A stretch of DNA of 64,000 nucleotides from Arthrobacter pascens (GTDB taxonomy: Bacteria; Actinomycetota; Actinomycetes; Actinomycetales; Micrococcaceae). Location: the NCBI RefSeq assembly GCF_030816475.1, contig NZ_JAUSXF010000001.1, positions 4,526,001 through 4,590,000 of the forward strand, in the 5' to 3' direction. Shown here piece after piece: positions 39,513-48,241 of this stretch. The notes beneath the pieces were generated by a model. It saw only the letters and a list, made by a program, of their open reading frames with translations. It made no database searches and was not told where the DNA came from. The number at the start of each line of letters is the position of its first letter. The first letter of the stretch is position 1. The position numbers were made by a program, and so were the translations under genes.

Positions 39513-40753
39513 GACACCGGATCGCCGATGTCTACAAGGCCGGCGTCCTGGCCGCCCGGCTCGAAAGGCACGATGGCGGCACACGGTTCACCTACCTGCC
39601 GGCTTACCTCGCGTCGGGGCGGCCTGCCGTCGCCAGTTCCCTGCCGCTGAGTACGGAACCTGTGCTTGCCGCGGCAGGGGCCGCGCCGCCTTACTTTACC
39701 GGGCTCCTGCCTGAGGGGCGCCGGCTTAACTCCCTGCGGCGTTCGGTGAAGGCGAGCGCTGACGATGATCTTTCGTTGTTGATCGCGGCAGGCGGCAATC
39801 CGGTCGGCGATGTGCAGATCGTGGGTCATGGCGAACCGCTGGACCCGGACGAGCATGCTGTTGAGCTGGATCCGAAGCAGGCCGTGGACTTCGACCAGCT
39901 GCTGGGGGATCCGGACCTGATCGATCCCGTTGCCCTGGCGGGCGTGCAGGACAAGCTCTCGGCGGGGATGATTTCCCTTCCTGTGGCCAGCGCAGGCAAG
40001 CGGTTCATCCTCAAACTCAACGCCCCGGAGTTCCCGCACGTCGTGGAGAACGAACTGGTCATGTTCCGGTATGCGGCCAGGCTGCGGATCCCGCTGAGCA
40101 AGGTCCGGCTGATCCGCGACGTCGCCGGCAGGCCGGGCCTGCTGGTGGAGCGCTTCGATCGCGTGCCGGTCGCGGGAAGCGGCCCTGATGAAGTGCGGCG
40201 CCTGGCCGTGGAGGACGGCGCGCAGGTGCTCAGGCTGTACCCGGCGGACAAATACAACGTGGGGTACGCGCAGGTCTGCCGTGCCCTGGCCGAGTACTGC
40301 TCGGCGCCCCTTCCGGCTCTGCGCAACCTCGCGATCCAGGCGGCGTTCGCTTGGCTGAGCGGCAACGGGGACCTGCATGCCAAGAATGTCTCCATGATCC
40401 AGCAGCCGCACGGAGAGTGGTCCGTCGCCCCGGTGTATGACATCCCCTCGACCGTCGTCTACGGCGACAGGACGCTTGCCCTGACCCTGGCCGGGAAGCG
40501 CAGCGGGATCTCCCGGCGGCATTTTCTGGGCTGGGCTTCTGAGCTGGGACTCACCGGGCGTGCGGCGGTGCAGGTAGTGGAGGCGGCCCTGAAAGCGTCC
40601 GGCCCGCTGATCGCGGACCTGCAAAAGGGCACCGCTTTCGCTGGTGCCATGGCGCCCGGAGAGGACGACGGCGGCTCGCCTTTTCCGGACCTGGTCACCA
40701 GGGCGTGGGTCAAGGAGCTGAAGCACAGGAGGAGGCTGCTGGAAGGCGGATGA
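39509..40753 (+). CDS. hipA: HipA family serine/threonine kinase toxin
   Basis: A 414-residue HipA kinase: N-terminal strand region HRIADVYKAGVLAARLERHDGGTRFTYLPAYLASGRPAVASSLPLS, the ATP loop region VALAGVQDKLSAGMISLP with the phosphorylatable Ser area, KLNAPEFPHVVENELVMFRYA, catalytic loop WLSGNGDLHAKNVSMIQ (Asp and Asn), and the metal-binding DIPSTVVYGDRTLALTL. HipA kinases phosphorylate targets such as glutamyl-tRNA synthetase and cause dormancy. Catalytic residues look intact. Its GTG start overlaps the hipB stop, so the pair is translationally coupled. Confidence 0.9.
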   Translation: MRHRIADVYKAGVLAARLERHDGGTRFTYLPAYLASGRPAVASSLPLSTEPVLAAAGAAPPYFTGLLPEGRRLNSLRRSVKASADDDLSLLIAAGGNPVGDVQIVGHGEPLDPDEHAVELDPKQAVDFDQLLGDPDLIDPVALAGVQDKLSAGMISLPVASAGKRFILKLNAPEFPHVVENELVMFRYAARLRIPLSKVRLIRDVAGRPGLLVERFDRVPVAGSGPDEVRRLAVEDGAQVLRLYPADKYNVGYAQVCRALAEYCSAPLPALRNLAIQAAFAWLSGNGDLHAKNVSMIQQPHGEWSVAPVYDIPSTVVYGDRTLALTLAGKRSGISRRHFLGWASELGLTGRAAVQVVEAALKASGPLIADLQKGTAFAGAMAPGEDDGGSPFPDLVTRAWVKELKHRRRLLEGG

Positions 40754-40839
40754 ACAGGAGGTGACGTGCACTCTCGGCCGGGTGCCGGCGTCGTCCGCTC
40801 CGCCGCTTGAAAGCGGTTGGAGAAACGCGGTTGGAGAAC

Positions 40840-41457
40840 CTAGAGGTGCTGGATGCCTGCGCGCTGCATGGCGTCTTTGTAGATCTCGACGCTCTTGGCC
40901 AGGAGGTCCTCCTGCTTGGCTTCAGAGACGGCGAAGGCCCGGCCGCCGAGAGCGCTGGCCTTGTAGATCTTGATGCCGCTGTTCTTCAGTGAGGAGTGGT
41001 AGGTCTTCTCGAAGAGGGCGAGAAACGTGGAGGCGTCAGTCCCGTGCGCGATGATTGCGGAGACGCGCCGGTTGATCTTCAGGAACTGGCGGAAGGGGCG
41101 CAGCCCGTCAGTCTTTTCCTGGACATTAAGTGCCGACGGGAGCTCAGGGTCACGGATCCACGGGTAGGCGTTCCACGGCATCACGTAGCGGGGGTCGAGT
41201 TCGGCGAGTTCGTAGATCTGGGTGGCCCTGCGGGCTGACTCATCGTCGTTGTAATGGGAGATGAAACCGGATTCAGTGCCTTTGCCGGGGCTGATCTGGA
41301 GGCTGACGATCCGGCATTCGTCCTCGTCATGCACGGGATCGATGTAGGGGACGATGGACCCTGGCTTCTTTTCCATCAGTTCATCGCAGAGCTGCGTTAC
41401 CGCCGCGATGTTTGGTTCCTGTAGCAGGGCCTTTTTTTCGTCCCAGTCAATCGTCAC
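40840..41457 (-). CDS. Uracil-DNA glycosylase-like protein
   Basis: A 205-residue protein I associate with a UDG-superfamily group common in Arthrobacter: VPYIDPVHDEDECRIVSLQISPGKGTESGFISHYNDDESARRATQIYELAELDPRYVMPWNAYPWI and the late IIAHGTDASTFLALFEKTYHSS. The order (N-terminal hydrophobic strand with a Gly/Pro loop, then NDDESAR, PWNAYPW and an H-rich loop) fits the UDG fold, but the classical GQDPYH motif is not there. The GTG at 41457 has GGGAGAG just upstream; a long open N-terminal extension is rejected. It is divergent from the PAS-GGDEF-EAL gene. Confidence 0.65.
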   Translation of the reverse strand: MTIDWDEKKALLQEPNIAAVTQLCDELMEKKPGSIVPYIDPVHDEDECRIVSLQISPGKGTESGFISHYNDDESARRATQIYELAELDPRYVMPWNAYPWIRDPELPSALNVQEKTDGLRPFRQFLKINRRVSAIIAHGTDASTFLALFEKTYHSSLKNSGIKIYKASALGGRAFAVSEAKQEDLLAKSVEIYKDAMQRAGIQHL

Positions 41458-41720
41458 GATCTCTCCCTCAGCAGCACGGCGTCCAGAATCAGGCGTCTTA
41501 TGCCACTCTACGCTTTCGGGCGTTGCAGCGCGCGGACGAGTTTGCTTCCCGGATGCTTGTGGAACGAGCCCGGGCGTCCGGAAAGCGGCGCCTGATGCCT
41601 TGCAAAAACAAGAGCCTGATGATGTACTTCGGGCACAGCCACCAGACTGCCGGGGCTGCATCCTGGCAGGGTCGGGCTGGGTATGCAATGCGACTGTCGG
41701 GCGAACACGTCGGAGGGGTC

Positions 41721-44180
41721 ATGGCTGGGGAGCACCATGATGATCTTGTCATGCAGTCGCTGTTGCTGGATGAGATCGGTCAATCGGTGATCGGCCTTGA
41801 TGATGCGTGGCAGATTACCTACTGGAACCGTGCTTCCGAGCGACTGTATGGGTTCAGCTCCACAGAAGTACTCGGATTGAAGATTACCGAACTGGGCATC
41901 ATCGATTCGCATGACGGGCCCGGGCAGGGAGCGACAGGCCAGGAGATTGTGGACCGCCTCGCCCGGGGCCGGGACTGGGCCGGGGAATACTGGGTACGGC
42001 ACCGGACAGGGCGGGAGTTTCCTGTCCACGCTACGCTGAGCCGGATCCGGGGCAGGCACACCGTGCCCGTTGCTGTAGTGGCCATTTCCAAGGACATCAC
42101 GGACCGGAAGCACAGCGAGGCGATCCTGCGCCGGCTCTCCGCCATGGTTGAGTCCTCCGGAGATGCCATCATCGGGGCCGATCTGACCGGCACGATTACG
42201 AGCTGGAACGCCGGGGCTGAGAGGATGTTCGGCTGGAGCGCCCGGGAGGCCGTCGGCCGGAACTACAGCCTTCTGACTACGCGCGAGGACGCAAACCTGG
42301 GCGATATGGTGGCAAGCCGGATGGAAAGCGGGACATTCGTCAGGGGACTTGAGACGAGGTGGCGGGCCAAGGACGGGACCTACCTTGACGTTGACCTGAC
42401 AGTGTCGCCGGTGTACGGCCAGGATGGATCGCAGATCGGGGCATCGGCCATTGCCCGGGACATTACGGAGATCCAGCGGCTCAAAGCTGCGGCCACCGCA
42501 GAACGCGAGCGACTCCTGGCCGCACAGGAAATGGCACATGTCGGAAGCGTGGAGTATGACGTTTCCACCGGGGAAAGGTGGCATTCCGAAGAGTTTGCGC
42601 GGATCTTCGGGCTGGGGCCGGATGAGCGGACCTCCCGGCAATCAATCCTGGAGCTCACCCATCCGGAGGACAGGGACCATGTCCGGCAGGAATGGAAGAA
42701 TCTGGATGATGGCCACGGATTTGCGGATTTCGAGTACCGCATCATCAGGGCTGACGGCAGGCATCGCTGGCTGCATTCCCGAATTCGCACCATGAACGGC
42801 GCAGACGGAAAACCCCTTCGGTTCCTGGATACGGTGCTGGACATTACGGAACGCAAGAAAGCCGAAAAGGTCCTGGAATGGCAGGCCCGCCACGACGCCC
42901 TGACCCGCCTGCCGAACAGATACATGCTGACGGAAGTGCTTCAGGGCCTCCTCGACCAGTCGGCCCGTCCGGTGGTGATGTTCGTCGACGTCGACCGGTT
43001 CAAGCTGGTCAACGACGGTATTGGCCACGAAGCCGGAGACACCATCCTGGTGCTTCTCGCGGAACGGCTGAGGAATGCCGTCCGGCTCGGTGACATGGTG
43101 GGCCGCTTCGGAGGCGATGAATTCGTCGTGGTGGGCGAAAACCTGACGATGCGTGGAGCGAAGGCTATCGCCGGCCGGATCAAGGCGGCGACGCGGAACC
43201 CCTTCGAGGTCGACGGACGCCAAATCTACCTCAACGTCAGTGTGGGAATTGCCGTGGCGGGGCCCGACGATACGGCTGAATCCATGCTGCGCGGGGCCGA
43301 CGCCGCCATGTACCGGGCCAAATCGGCAGGCGGCGATTCCTCGGCCGTCTACGAAGTGCAGATGACCGGTCAGGCCGCCGGGCGACTCGATCTCGAATCC
43401 GATCTGAGGCTCGCCCTTCAACGCCGGGAGTTACTGCTGGAGTACCAGCCGATCGTTGACCTCCGCAGCGAGGTCACAGTCGGTTTCGAGGCACTGCTGA
43501 GATGGCATCACCCCGAACATGGCCCAATCATGCCTGACGTCTTCATCCCTATCGCCGAAGAGACAGGACTGATCCTTCCAATCGGCACCTGGGTGCTGCA
43601 GGAAGCGCTGGGGCAAGTGGAGCAGTGGCGCAGACATCTCCCGGAAGCCGCCAACGTCTACGCGGCAGTGAACATCTCCGGACGCCAGTTCGTGGCAAGG
43701 GACTTTCCTGACGTCGTCGACGCCGCAGTGCGCTCCGCAGGGATCGATCCCGCCGCAGTCAACCTGGAGATCACCGAAACGGTACTGATGGATCAGCCGG
43801 GCCTGCCCAAAGAGACCCTTCAGCGGCTGATCCAGCTTGGGGTGGGCCTGTCGATCGACGACTTCGGGACAGGATACTCGTCGTTGAGCTACCTGAAGTG
43901 GCTATCAGCCAGAACGCTGAAAATCGACCGTACCTTCGTAGAGGAACTGGGCAGGGGTCCCCACGGCGCCTCCATCATCGAACTCGTTCTTGGCATGGCG
44001 GACAACCTAAGCCTCAATGTCGTCGCTGAAGGCGTCGAAACCCTCGACCAGGTCAACGAACTCCGCAGGCTGGGAGTCCGAAGCGCCCAGGGCTACTTCT
44101 GGAGCAAATCGATGCCGTCAGACCGCGTACCCGACTGGCTGGATACGCTCCCGCCCGGCAGCCGCCGTAGGCTGGCTTAG
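41721..44180 (+). CDS. PAS-GGDEF-EAL cyclic-di-GMP signalling protein
   Basis: An 819-residue soluble sensor. Three PAS/PAC units (residues about 10-135, 140-260, 270-400; DDAWQITYWNRASERLYGF, GTITSWNAGAERMFGW, VGSVEYDVSTGERWHSEEFARIFG) precede a GGDEF domain with intact GGDEF near residue 464 and an inhibitory site RLGD five residues before it, then an EAL domain with EALLRW near 588, VNISGRQF, EITETVLMD, DDFGTGYSS, LKIDRTF and AEGVET. Both cyclase and phosphodiesterase sites look complete. No membrane segments. GGAGGGG ahead of the ATG at 41721 fixes the start and removes 103 upstream codons that overlap the UDG-like gene's leader. Confidence 0.9.
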   Translation: MAGEHHDDLVMQSLLLDEIGQSVIGLDDAWQITYWNRASERLYGFSSTEVLGLKITELGIIDSHDGPGQGATGQEIVDRLARGRDWAGEYWVRHRTGREFPVHATLSRIRGRHTVPVAVVAISKDITDRKHSEAILRRLSAMVESSGDAIIGADLTGTITSWNAGAERMFGWSAREAVGRNYSLLTTREDANLGDMVASRMESGTFVRGLETRWRAKDGTYLDVDLTVSPVYGQDGSQIGASAIARDITEIQRLKAAATAERERLLAAQEMAHVGSVEYDVSTGERWHSEEFARIFGLGPDERTSRQSILELTHPEDRDHVRQEWKNLDDGHGFADFEYRIIRADGRHRWLHSRIRTMNGADGKPLRFLDTVLDITERKKAEKVLEWQARHDALTRLPNRYMLTEVLQGLLDQSARPVVMFVDVDRFKLVNDGIGHEAGDTILVLLAERLRNAVRLGDMVGRFGGDEFVVVGENLTMRGAKAIAGRIKAATRNPFEVDGRQIYLNVSVGIAVAGPDDTAESMLRGADAAMYRAKSAGGDSSAVYEVQMTGQAAGRLDLESDLRLALQRRELLLEYQPIVDLRSEVTVGFEALLRWHHPEHGPIMPDVFIPIAEETGLILPIGTWVLQEALGQVEQWRRHLPEAANVYAAVNISGRQFVARDFPDVVDAAVRSAGIDPAAVNLEITETVLMDQPGLPKETLQRLIQLGVGLSIDDFGTGYSSLSYLKWLSARTLKIDRTFVEELGRGPHGASIIELVLGMADNLSLNVVAEGVETLDQVNELRRLGVRSAQGYFWSKSMPSDRVPDWLDTLPPGSRRRLA

Positions 44181-44216
44181 GTAGCCCCGACATCGCCCCC
44201 TTCATAAGGAAATCCA

Positions 44217-44723
44217 TTGCCGCTCACGAGGACAACGCTCAAAGAAGGCGGATTTTCAGGATTCCGGACCCTCGGCAGCGTTGAGATCATGAGGATCCCG
44301 CAAGGCACAGGCCTCTTCGCCGTGCTGCGCCCGGACGGGTTCGAGCCGCGGTTCCTGAAGAAGAGCGCCGCCGGTATTTTCAAGAAGAAGGACCCGTCGC
44401 TGCCAGAGCCCGCCCTGGCCGCTGAGTGGGTCGATAGCGCCGACATCCTCTACCTCGGCAAGGCGGGGCCCGGGAGCAAAGGCAACCGCGGGCTCCGGCG
44501 GCAGATCCAGGAGTTCCTGGACTTCGGAAAGGGAAAGCCTCCGGGCCACTGGGACGGCAGGCTGGTCTGGCAGCTTGCCAATCCAGAGGCACTGGTCATC
44601 GCCTGGAAGGAACTCCCGGCAGCAGAACTGAACACGTCTGAGGCCAGGTACCACCAGGAGTTCGTCGAAGCCTACGGCAGGCTGCCGTTCGCAAACCTGG
44701 TGCAGGCGCGGGCCCGGAACTAA
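44217..44723 (+). CDS. GIY-YIG nuclease-like protein
   Basis: A 168-residue protein. The stretch ADILYLGKAGPGSKGNRGLRRQIQEFLDFGKGKPPGHWDGRLVWQLAN looks like the GIY-YIG core (ILYLGKAG for the YIG strand, RGLRRQIQEF with the catalytic Arg helix). The first strand (GIY equivalent) would be within FKKKDPSLPEPALAAEWVDSADILY. An N-terminal part GFSGFRTLGSVEIMRIPQGTGLFAVLRPDG precedes. The TTG start has AAGGA 7 bases upstream. A glutamate typical of the family may be HQEFVEAYGRLPFANL. Role unknown; it follows the cyclic-di-GMP protein by 36 bp and is convergent with the S4 gene. Confidence 0.6.
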   Translation: MPLTRTTLKEGGFSGFRTLGSVEIMRIPQGTGLFAVLRPDGFEPRFLKKSAAGIFKKKDPSLPEPALAAEWVDSADILYLGKAGPGSKGNRGLRRQIQEFLDFGKGKPPGHWDGRLVWQLANPEALVIAWKELPAAELNTSEARYHQEFVEAYGRLPFANLVQARARN

Positions 44724-44739
44724 ACCGGTCCGCCCTCAC

Positions 44740-45123
44740 TCAGGCCGGGCCCCGCAGCCGCTCCATCTCGCGGCGGTCCTTCTTGGTCGGGCGACCGGCC
44801 CCGCGGTCCCGCTGCGGGAGGCCCAAAGCCGGTGCGATAGGCCGCGGCGGCGTGTGGTCCGTGAAGCAGTGCGAGGCAGCCTCCGCGCCAACGCGCTTGG
44901 CGATCAGCCGGCGGACTTCCAGGATCCTGTCGTACCCCGGCTGCCGGACGGTCACGGTATCGCCCGTGACCACGGTGGCCGATGCCTTGGCAGGATTGCC
45001 GTTGAGCCGGACATGGCCGGCACGGCACGCGGCCGTGGACGCGGAACGGGTCTTGTACGCCCGGACTGCCCAGAGCCACGCGTCAATGCGGACGCTGGCG
45101 GGGGACGATGGAAGGCTGGTCAT
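44740..45123 (-). CDS. S4 domain RNA-binding protein, Hsp15-like
   Basis: A 127-residue protein with an S4 fold at residues 10-75: VRIDAWLWAVRAYKTRSASTAACRAGHVRLNGNPAKASATVVTGDTVTVRQPGYDRILEVRRLIAKRVGA, followed by a basic tail GRPTKKDRREMERLR. Hsp15/HslR proteins bind the large ribosomal subunit carrying stalled nascent chains. The ATG at 45123 is preferred; a TATACT box ends 12 bases before it, so the leader is very short. Divergent from ctaG. Confidence 0.85.
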   Translation of the reverse strand: MTSLPSSPASVRIDAWLWAVRAYKTRSASTAACRAGHVRLNGNPAKASATVVTGDTVTVRQPGYDRILEVRRLIAKRVGAEAASHCFTDHTPPRPIAPALGLPQRDRGAGRPTKKDRREMERLRGPA

Positions 45124-45240
45124 GGCTGGCACTGAGTATACGGTGTCAGGACTTCAATCCGGGCGGCGGAAGCCTCTCCGCTAAAGCGCGGTCGGCCACT
45201 TCCGGGGCGTTCTCCAAGGAAGTTCCCCTACCCTAGACCA

Positions 45241-46140
45241 GTGCCCCCACTCCACGTTCTCGTTACCGCCTGGCAGATCGACTGGACCGCCCTGGTGATA
45301 ACCGGTGCCGGCGCAGTGCTCTACGGGCTCGGCCTCAGGGCAGCAGCCGCTAAAGGCCGGCGGTGGCCGCTATGGCGGACCCTGGCGTTCTACCTCCTCG
45401 GCCTCGGATCCCTGCTGGTCCTCACGTGCGGCTTTCCGGGTGCCTACAGTGCGCAGCTGCGGTGGGCATTCACCCTGAAGAGTTCACTGCTGCTCTTCGT
45501 GGTGCCGCTGCTGATTGGACTGGGGAAGCCCATCACACTGGCCCGCGCGGCACTACCGCCCGGTGGCATTGCGCGGCTGAACGCCGTGCTGTCCCACCGC
45601 CTGGTGCGGTTCCTGAGCAATTCGATGGCTGCCCCGCTGCTCGGACTTGCCCTCTTCTCCACCTTCCTCACCCCGCTGTTCTACGCTCTTCGGGCCAATC
45701 CGCTGGCTGAAGCCCTGGTCACCCTCGCGGTGCCGCTGCTGGGCCTGCTGATGGCACTCCCGATCATCGAGGAAGCAGACTTCCAGCGTTCCAGTGCCTT
45801 CATCACGCTGGAATTCGTCTTCGTCTTCATCGAGCTGCTGATCGATGCGGTCCCCGGGATCCTGCTGCGGCTCAACGGCCAGGTACTTGACCACGTCCTG
45901 GCCGCCGGCTCGCAGCCGGCCTGGTTCCCGGACCCCCTCCGGGACCAGCAGCTGGCAGGGGACCTGCTATGGTTCATCTGCGAGATCGTGGATCTGCCCC
46001 TGATCATCCTGATGTTCATGCGGTTCGCGCGGAGCGACAAACGCGAGGCACGTGGCTTCGATGACCTCACTGACCAGCAGCTCGATCAACTTAATGCGGA
46101 GCACCTCCGGCGCGGCTCCGGGCGTGTCACTCCACCGTGA
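45241..46140 (+). CDS. Cytochrome c oxidase assembly protein, CtaG/caa3 type
   Basis: A 299-residue membrane protein with about 7 hydrophobic segments in the order of the CtaG_caa3 family (PF09678): HVLVTAWQIDWTALVITGAGAVLYGLGL, FPGAYSAQLRWAFTLKSSLLLFVVPLLIGLGKPITLARAALPPGG, then a C-terminal WFPDPLRDQQLAGDLLWFICEIVDLPLIILMFMRFARSD with the conserved DQQLAG-like turn. It helps put copper into the terminal oxidase. GTG start. Its 3' end overlaps the convergent sulfite-oxidase gene by 14 bases. Confidence 0.87.
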   Translation: MPPLHVLVTAWQIDWTALVITGAGAVLYGLGLRAAAAKGRRWPLWRTLAFYLLGLGSLLVLTCGFPGAYSAQLRWAFTLKSSLLLFVVPLLIGLGKPITLARAALPPGGIARLNAVLSHRLVRFLSNSMAAPLLGLALFSTFLTPLFYALRANPLAEALVTLAVPLLGLLMALPIIEEADFQRSSAFITLEFVFVFIELLIDAVPGILLRLNGQVLDHVLAAGSQPAWFPDPLRDQQLAGDLLWFICEIVDLPLIILMFMRFARSDKREARGFDDLTDQQLDQLNAEHLRRGSGRVTPP

Positions 46141-47236
46141 CGCTGACCCGCTGCACCATGTTGTTGCCCAGCCCCTGGTAGTTCCAGTTCTGTTCCAGCG
46201 GCTGGGAGGCACCAGTGGAGTCCGTGGCACGGCAGGCCAGCTCGTGCTCGCCCGGATCTGCCACCCACGGCAGCGTCCACTTGCACCAGGCAAACGGGCC
46301 CGGAGGCTTTTCCAGGTGGGCAGGCACCCATTCGCCGTCGATTCCCACCTCTACGCCGCTCACCGCACCCGCGCCGGACCACGCCCTGCCCTGAAGCATC
46401 ACAGGCCCGCGCGCCAGGAACCGTTTGCGGGTGAAAAAGTCCGGAATGCCCGGCGGAACCATCAGGGAACGGATCCTGATCCGCGAAACCGGGGTGCCGG
46501 CGTCGTCCGCCTTGTCCTGGTACCTGTAGGCCACCTGCTGCTGGTATCCCTTGAACGGGGCCGTCACCACCTCGATGGATTGCAGCCACTTGACGCTTGT
46601 CATGCCGTACCAGCCGGGAACCACGAGGCGGAGCGGATAGCCATGCTGCGGCGGCAGCTCACTGCCGTTCATCCGGTAGGCAAGCACGACGTCGGGCCGC
46701 ATCGCCTCGCGGATCGGCAGGCTCCGCGCGTACCGATGCCGGACGCCGCCCTGGATTCCGGCGTCGGCGCCGGTGAAGACGACTTCAACCGCTTCGGACA
46801 GCACGCCGGCCTTCGCCAGGAGATAGGCAAGCGGCACACCTGTCCACTCCGCAGTGCCGACGGCTTCAAGGACCCATGGCTGGCTGAGCGGCCGGGGCCT
46901 GAGCAGTGAACGGCCGTTGCCGGCGCACTCCAGGGTGACGGGGACGGTGATGGCAGGGTCCTTCTTCAGCGCGGCCAGGCTCAGCTCCAGCGACCGTTCC
47001 ACCGCGCCGCTGATCCGCAGGTGCCAGGAGGCCGCGTCCGTGTCGGGGATGTCGAAATGCGTCAGGACGTAATGCAATCCGGGGGGCGTGATGTCACGGC
47101 GGAGTGCTTCGAGCGGCATCGAATGGTTCCGCGCCGCCAGCTGGAGTTCCTGCGCCGTCAGGGGGCCGGAAGTGGGCTCTCCCGTGTTTGAAGCGGGACG
47201 CATGGTGCGACGGGTCCTGTAGATCTGCTTGGTCAT
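46127..47236 (-). CDS. Sulfite oxidase-like molybdopterin oxidoreductase
   Basis: A 369-residue protein with the molybdopterin domain first and a C-terminal Mo-co dimerisation domain. The molybdenum ligand is Cys104 in VTLECAGNGRSLL. Other marks are WLRISGAVERSL-like opening WHLRISGAVERSLELSLAAL, PIREAMRPDVVLAYRMNGSELPPQHGYPLRLVVPGWYGMTSVKWLQSIEVV, and the Ig-like tail GRAWSGAGAVSGVEVGIDGEWVPAHL...PFAWCKWTLPWVADPGEHELACRATDSTG. No signal peptide or heme domain, so it is cytoplasmic in appearance. True substrate (sulfite or other) is open. Single gene. Confidence 0.88.
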   Translation of the reverse strand: MTKQIYRTRRTMRPASNTGEPTSGPLTAQELQLAARNHSMPLEALRRDITPPGLHYVLTHFDIPDTDAASWHLRISGAVERSLELSLAALKKDPAITVPVTLECAGNGRSLLRPRPLSQPWVLEAVGTAEWTGVPLAYLLAKAGVLSEAVEVVFTGADAGIQGGVRHRYARSLPIREAMRPDVVLAYRMNGSELPPQHGYPLRLVVPGWYGMTSVKWLQSIEVVTAPFKGYQQQVAYRYQDKADDAGTPVSRIRIRSLMVPPGIPDFFTRKRFLARGPVMLQGRAWSGAGAVSGVEVGIDGEWVPAHLEKPPGPFAWCKWTLPWVADPGEHELACRATDSTGASQPLEQNWNYQGLGNNMVQRVSVTVE

Positions 47237-47364
47237 GGCGGTGCGATCCTGTTCAGCGAGCTGGCTGGGTTGCCCTCCTCACAGGTTTACGCCGGGGCCA
47301 GGTGTCCGTCAACGCTTTCGTTATGCTTCCGCCGTATGCGCCAAATCCGTCCTCTCCGGGGCGC

Positions 47365-48234
47365 TCAGAGCTGCGGGCGCTCGAGGAACTCCGCCAGGCT
47401 GAGCGGCTGCCGGCCGGTCAGGGTCCGCACGTCCGGGGATAGCCCGGCCATTTCGCCTGCAGCCATGGCCGTGTACGTGCTCACCCAGGCTTCCACCTGC
47501 CAAGGCGGTGCTCCGAAACGGGCCCTGGAGGCGTGGGCCTCGTCGAGCGTTTCCGGGTGGTAGGTGATGGTCCGCCCGGTCCCTGCAGTGAGCAGTTCCG
47601 CCGCCCTGGCCAGGGTGATTTCCTCCGGTCCGGTGAGGCTGTAGGTGGTCCCGACATGCAGCGCCGGATCCCTGAGTACCGTCACGGCCGAGCGGGCGAT
47701 GTCCTCCCGGGCAACGGCTGACACGAGCCCGTCGGCGGCGGGACCGCGGATCACGCCGTCTTCTCCGGCCAGGAGCGGCAGGAAGTCCAGGTAGAAGTTG
47801 TCCCGGAGGAATGTGTAGCTCATCCCGGACGCCTTGATCCGCTCCTCCGTTGCGTAGTGATCCCGGGCCAGGGTGAAGGTGGCATCCGGGGATGCTCCGT
47901 AAAAGGAGGTGTAGACAACGTTCTGCACCCCGGCCGCAGCCGCGGAATCAATGAAGCTGAAGTGCTGTTCGAGCCGGTCCTCGGCCTCCGCCGCGGAAAC
48001 CATGAATAGCGTCTTGACCCCCTCAAGCACCCGGGCTGCGAGGTCCCGGTCCTCATAGCTGAACACCAACGGAACCGCACCATTCAGTTCGGGTGCCCGG
48101 CCTGCATCACGCACCAGCAGCCGCTGGGCCGAGCCCGCTGCGGCAAGCTCCCGCGCCACCATTCCGCCCAGGCCTCCGGTGGAACCGGTGACTGCAAGGT
48201 CCGGCAGGGATGAGACGTCCGGCAGGTGTGTCAT
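47365..48234 (-). CDS. NmrA-like NAD(P)-binding protein (quinone oxidoreductase 2 type)
   Basis: A 289-residue atypical SDR. Rossmann start DLAVTGSTGGLGGMVARELAAAG, a FSYEDRDLAARVLEGVKTLFMVSAAEAEDRLEQHFSFIDSAAAAGVQNVVYTSF motif, and no YxxxK, as in QOR2/azoreductase-like NmrA proteins that use NADPH with quinones or sense redox state. It is last of three same-strand oxidoreductase genes; the preceding aldo/keto reductase ends 7 bp before its start. It might be a detoxification cassette (inference). Confidence 0.83.
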   Translation of the reverse strand: MTHLPDVSSLPDLAVTGSTGGLGGMVARELAAAGSAQRLLVRDAGRAPELNGAVPLVFSYEDRDLAARVLEGVKTLFMVSAAEAEDRLEQHFSFIDSAAAAGVQNVVYTSFYGASPDATFTLARDHYATEERIKASGMSYTFLRDNFYLDFLPLLAGEDGVIRGPAADGLVSAVAREDIARSAVTVLRDPALHVGTTYSLTGPEEITLARAAELLTAGTGRTITYHPETLDEAHASRARFGAPPWQVEAWVSTYTAMAAGEMAGLSPDVRTLTGRQPLSLAEFLERPQL

Positions 48235-48241
48235 TGTGCTC

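Noticed and set aside
41412-41720. 103-codon N-terminal extension of the PAS-GGDEF-EAL protein
   Set aside because: No domain, overlaps the leader of the divergent gene, and a strong ribosome binding site stands at 41712.
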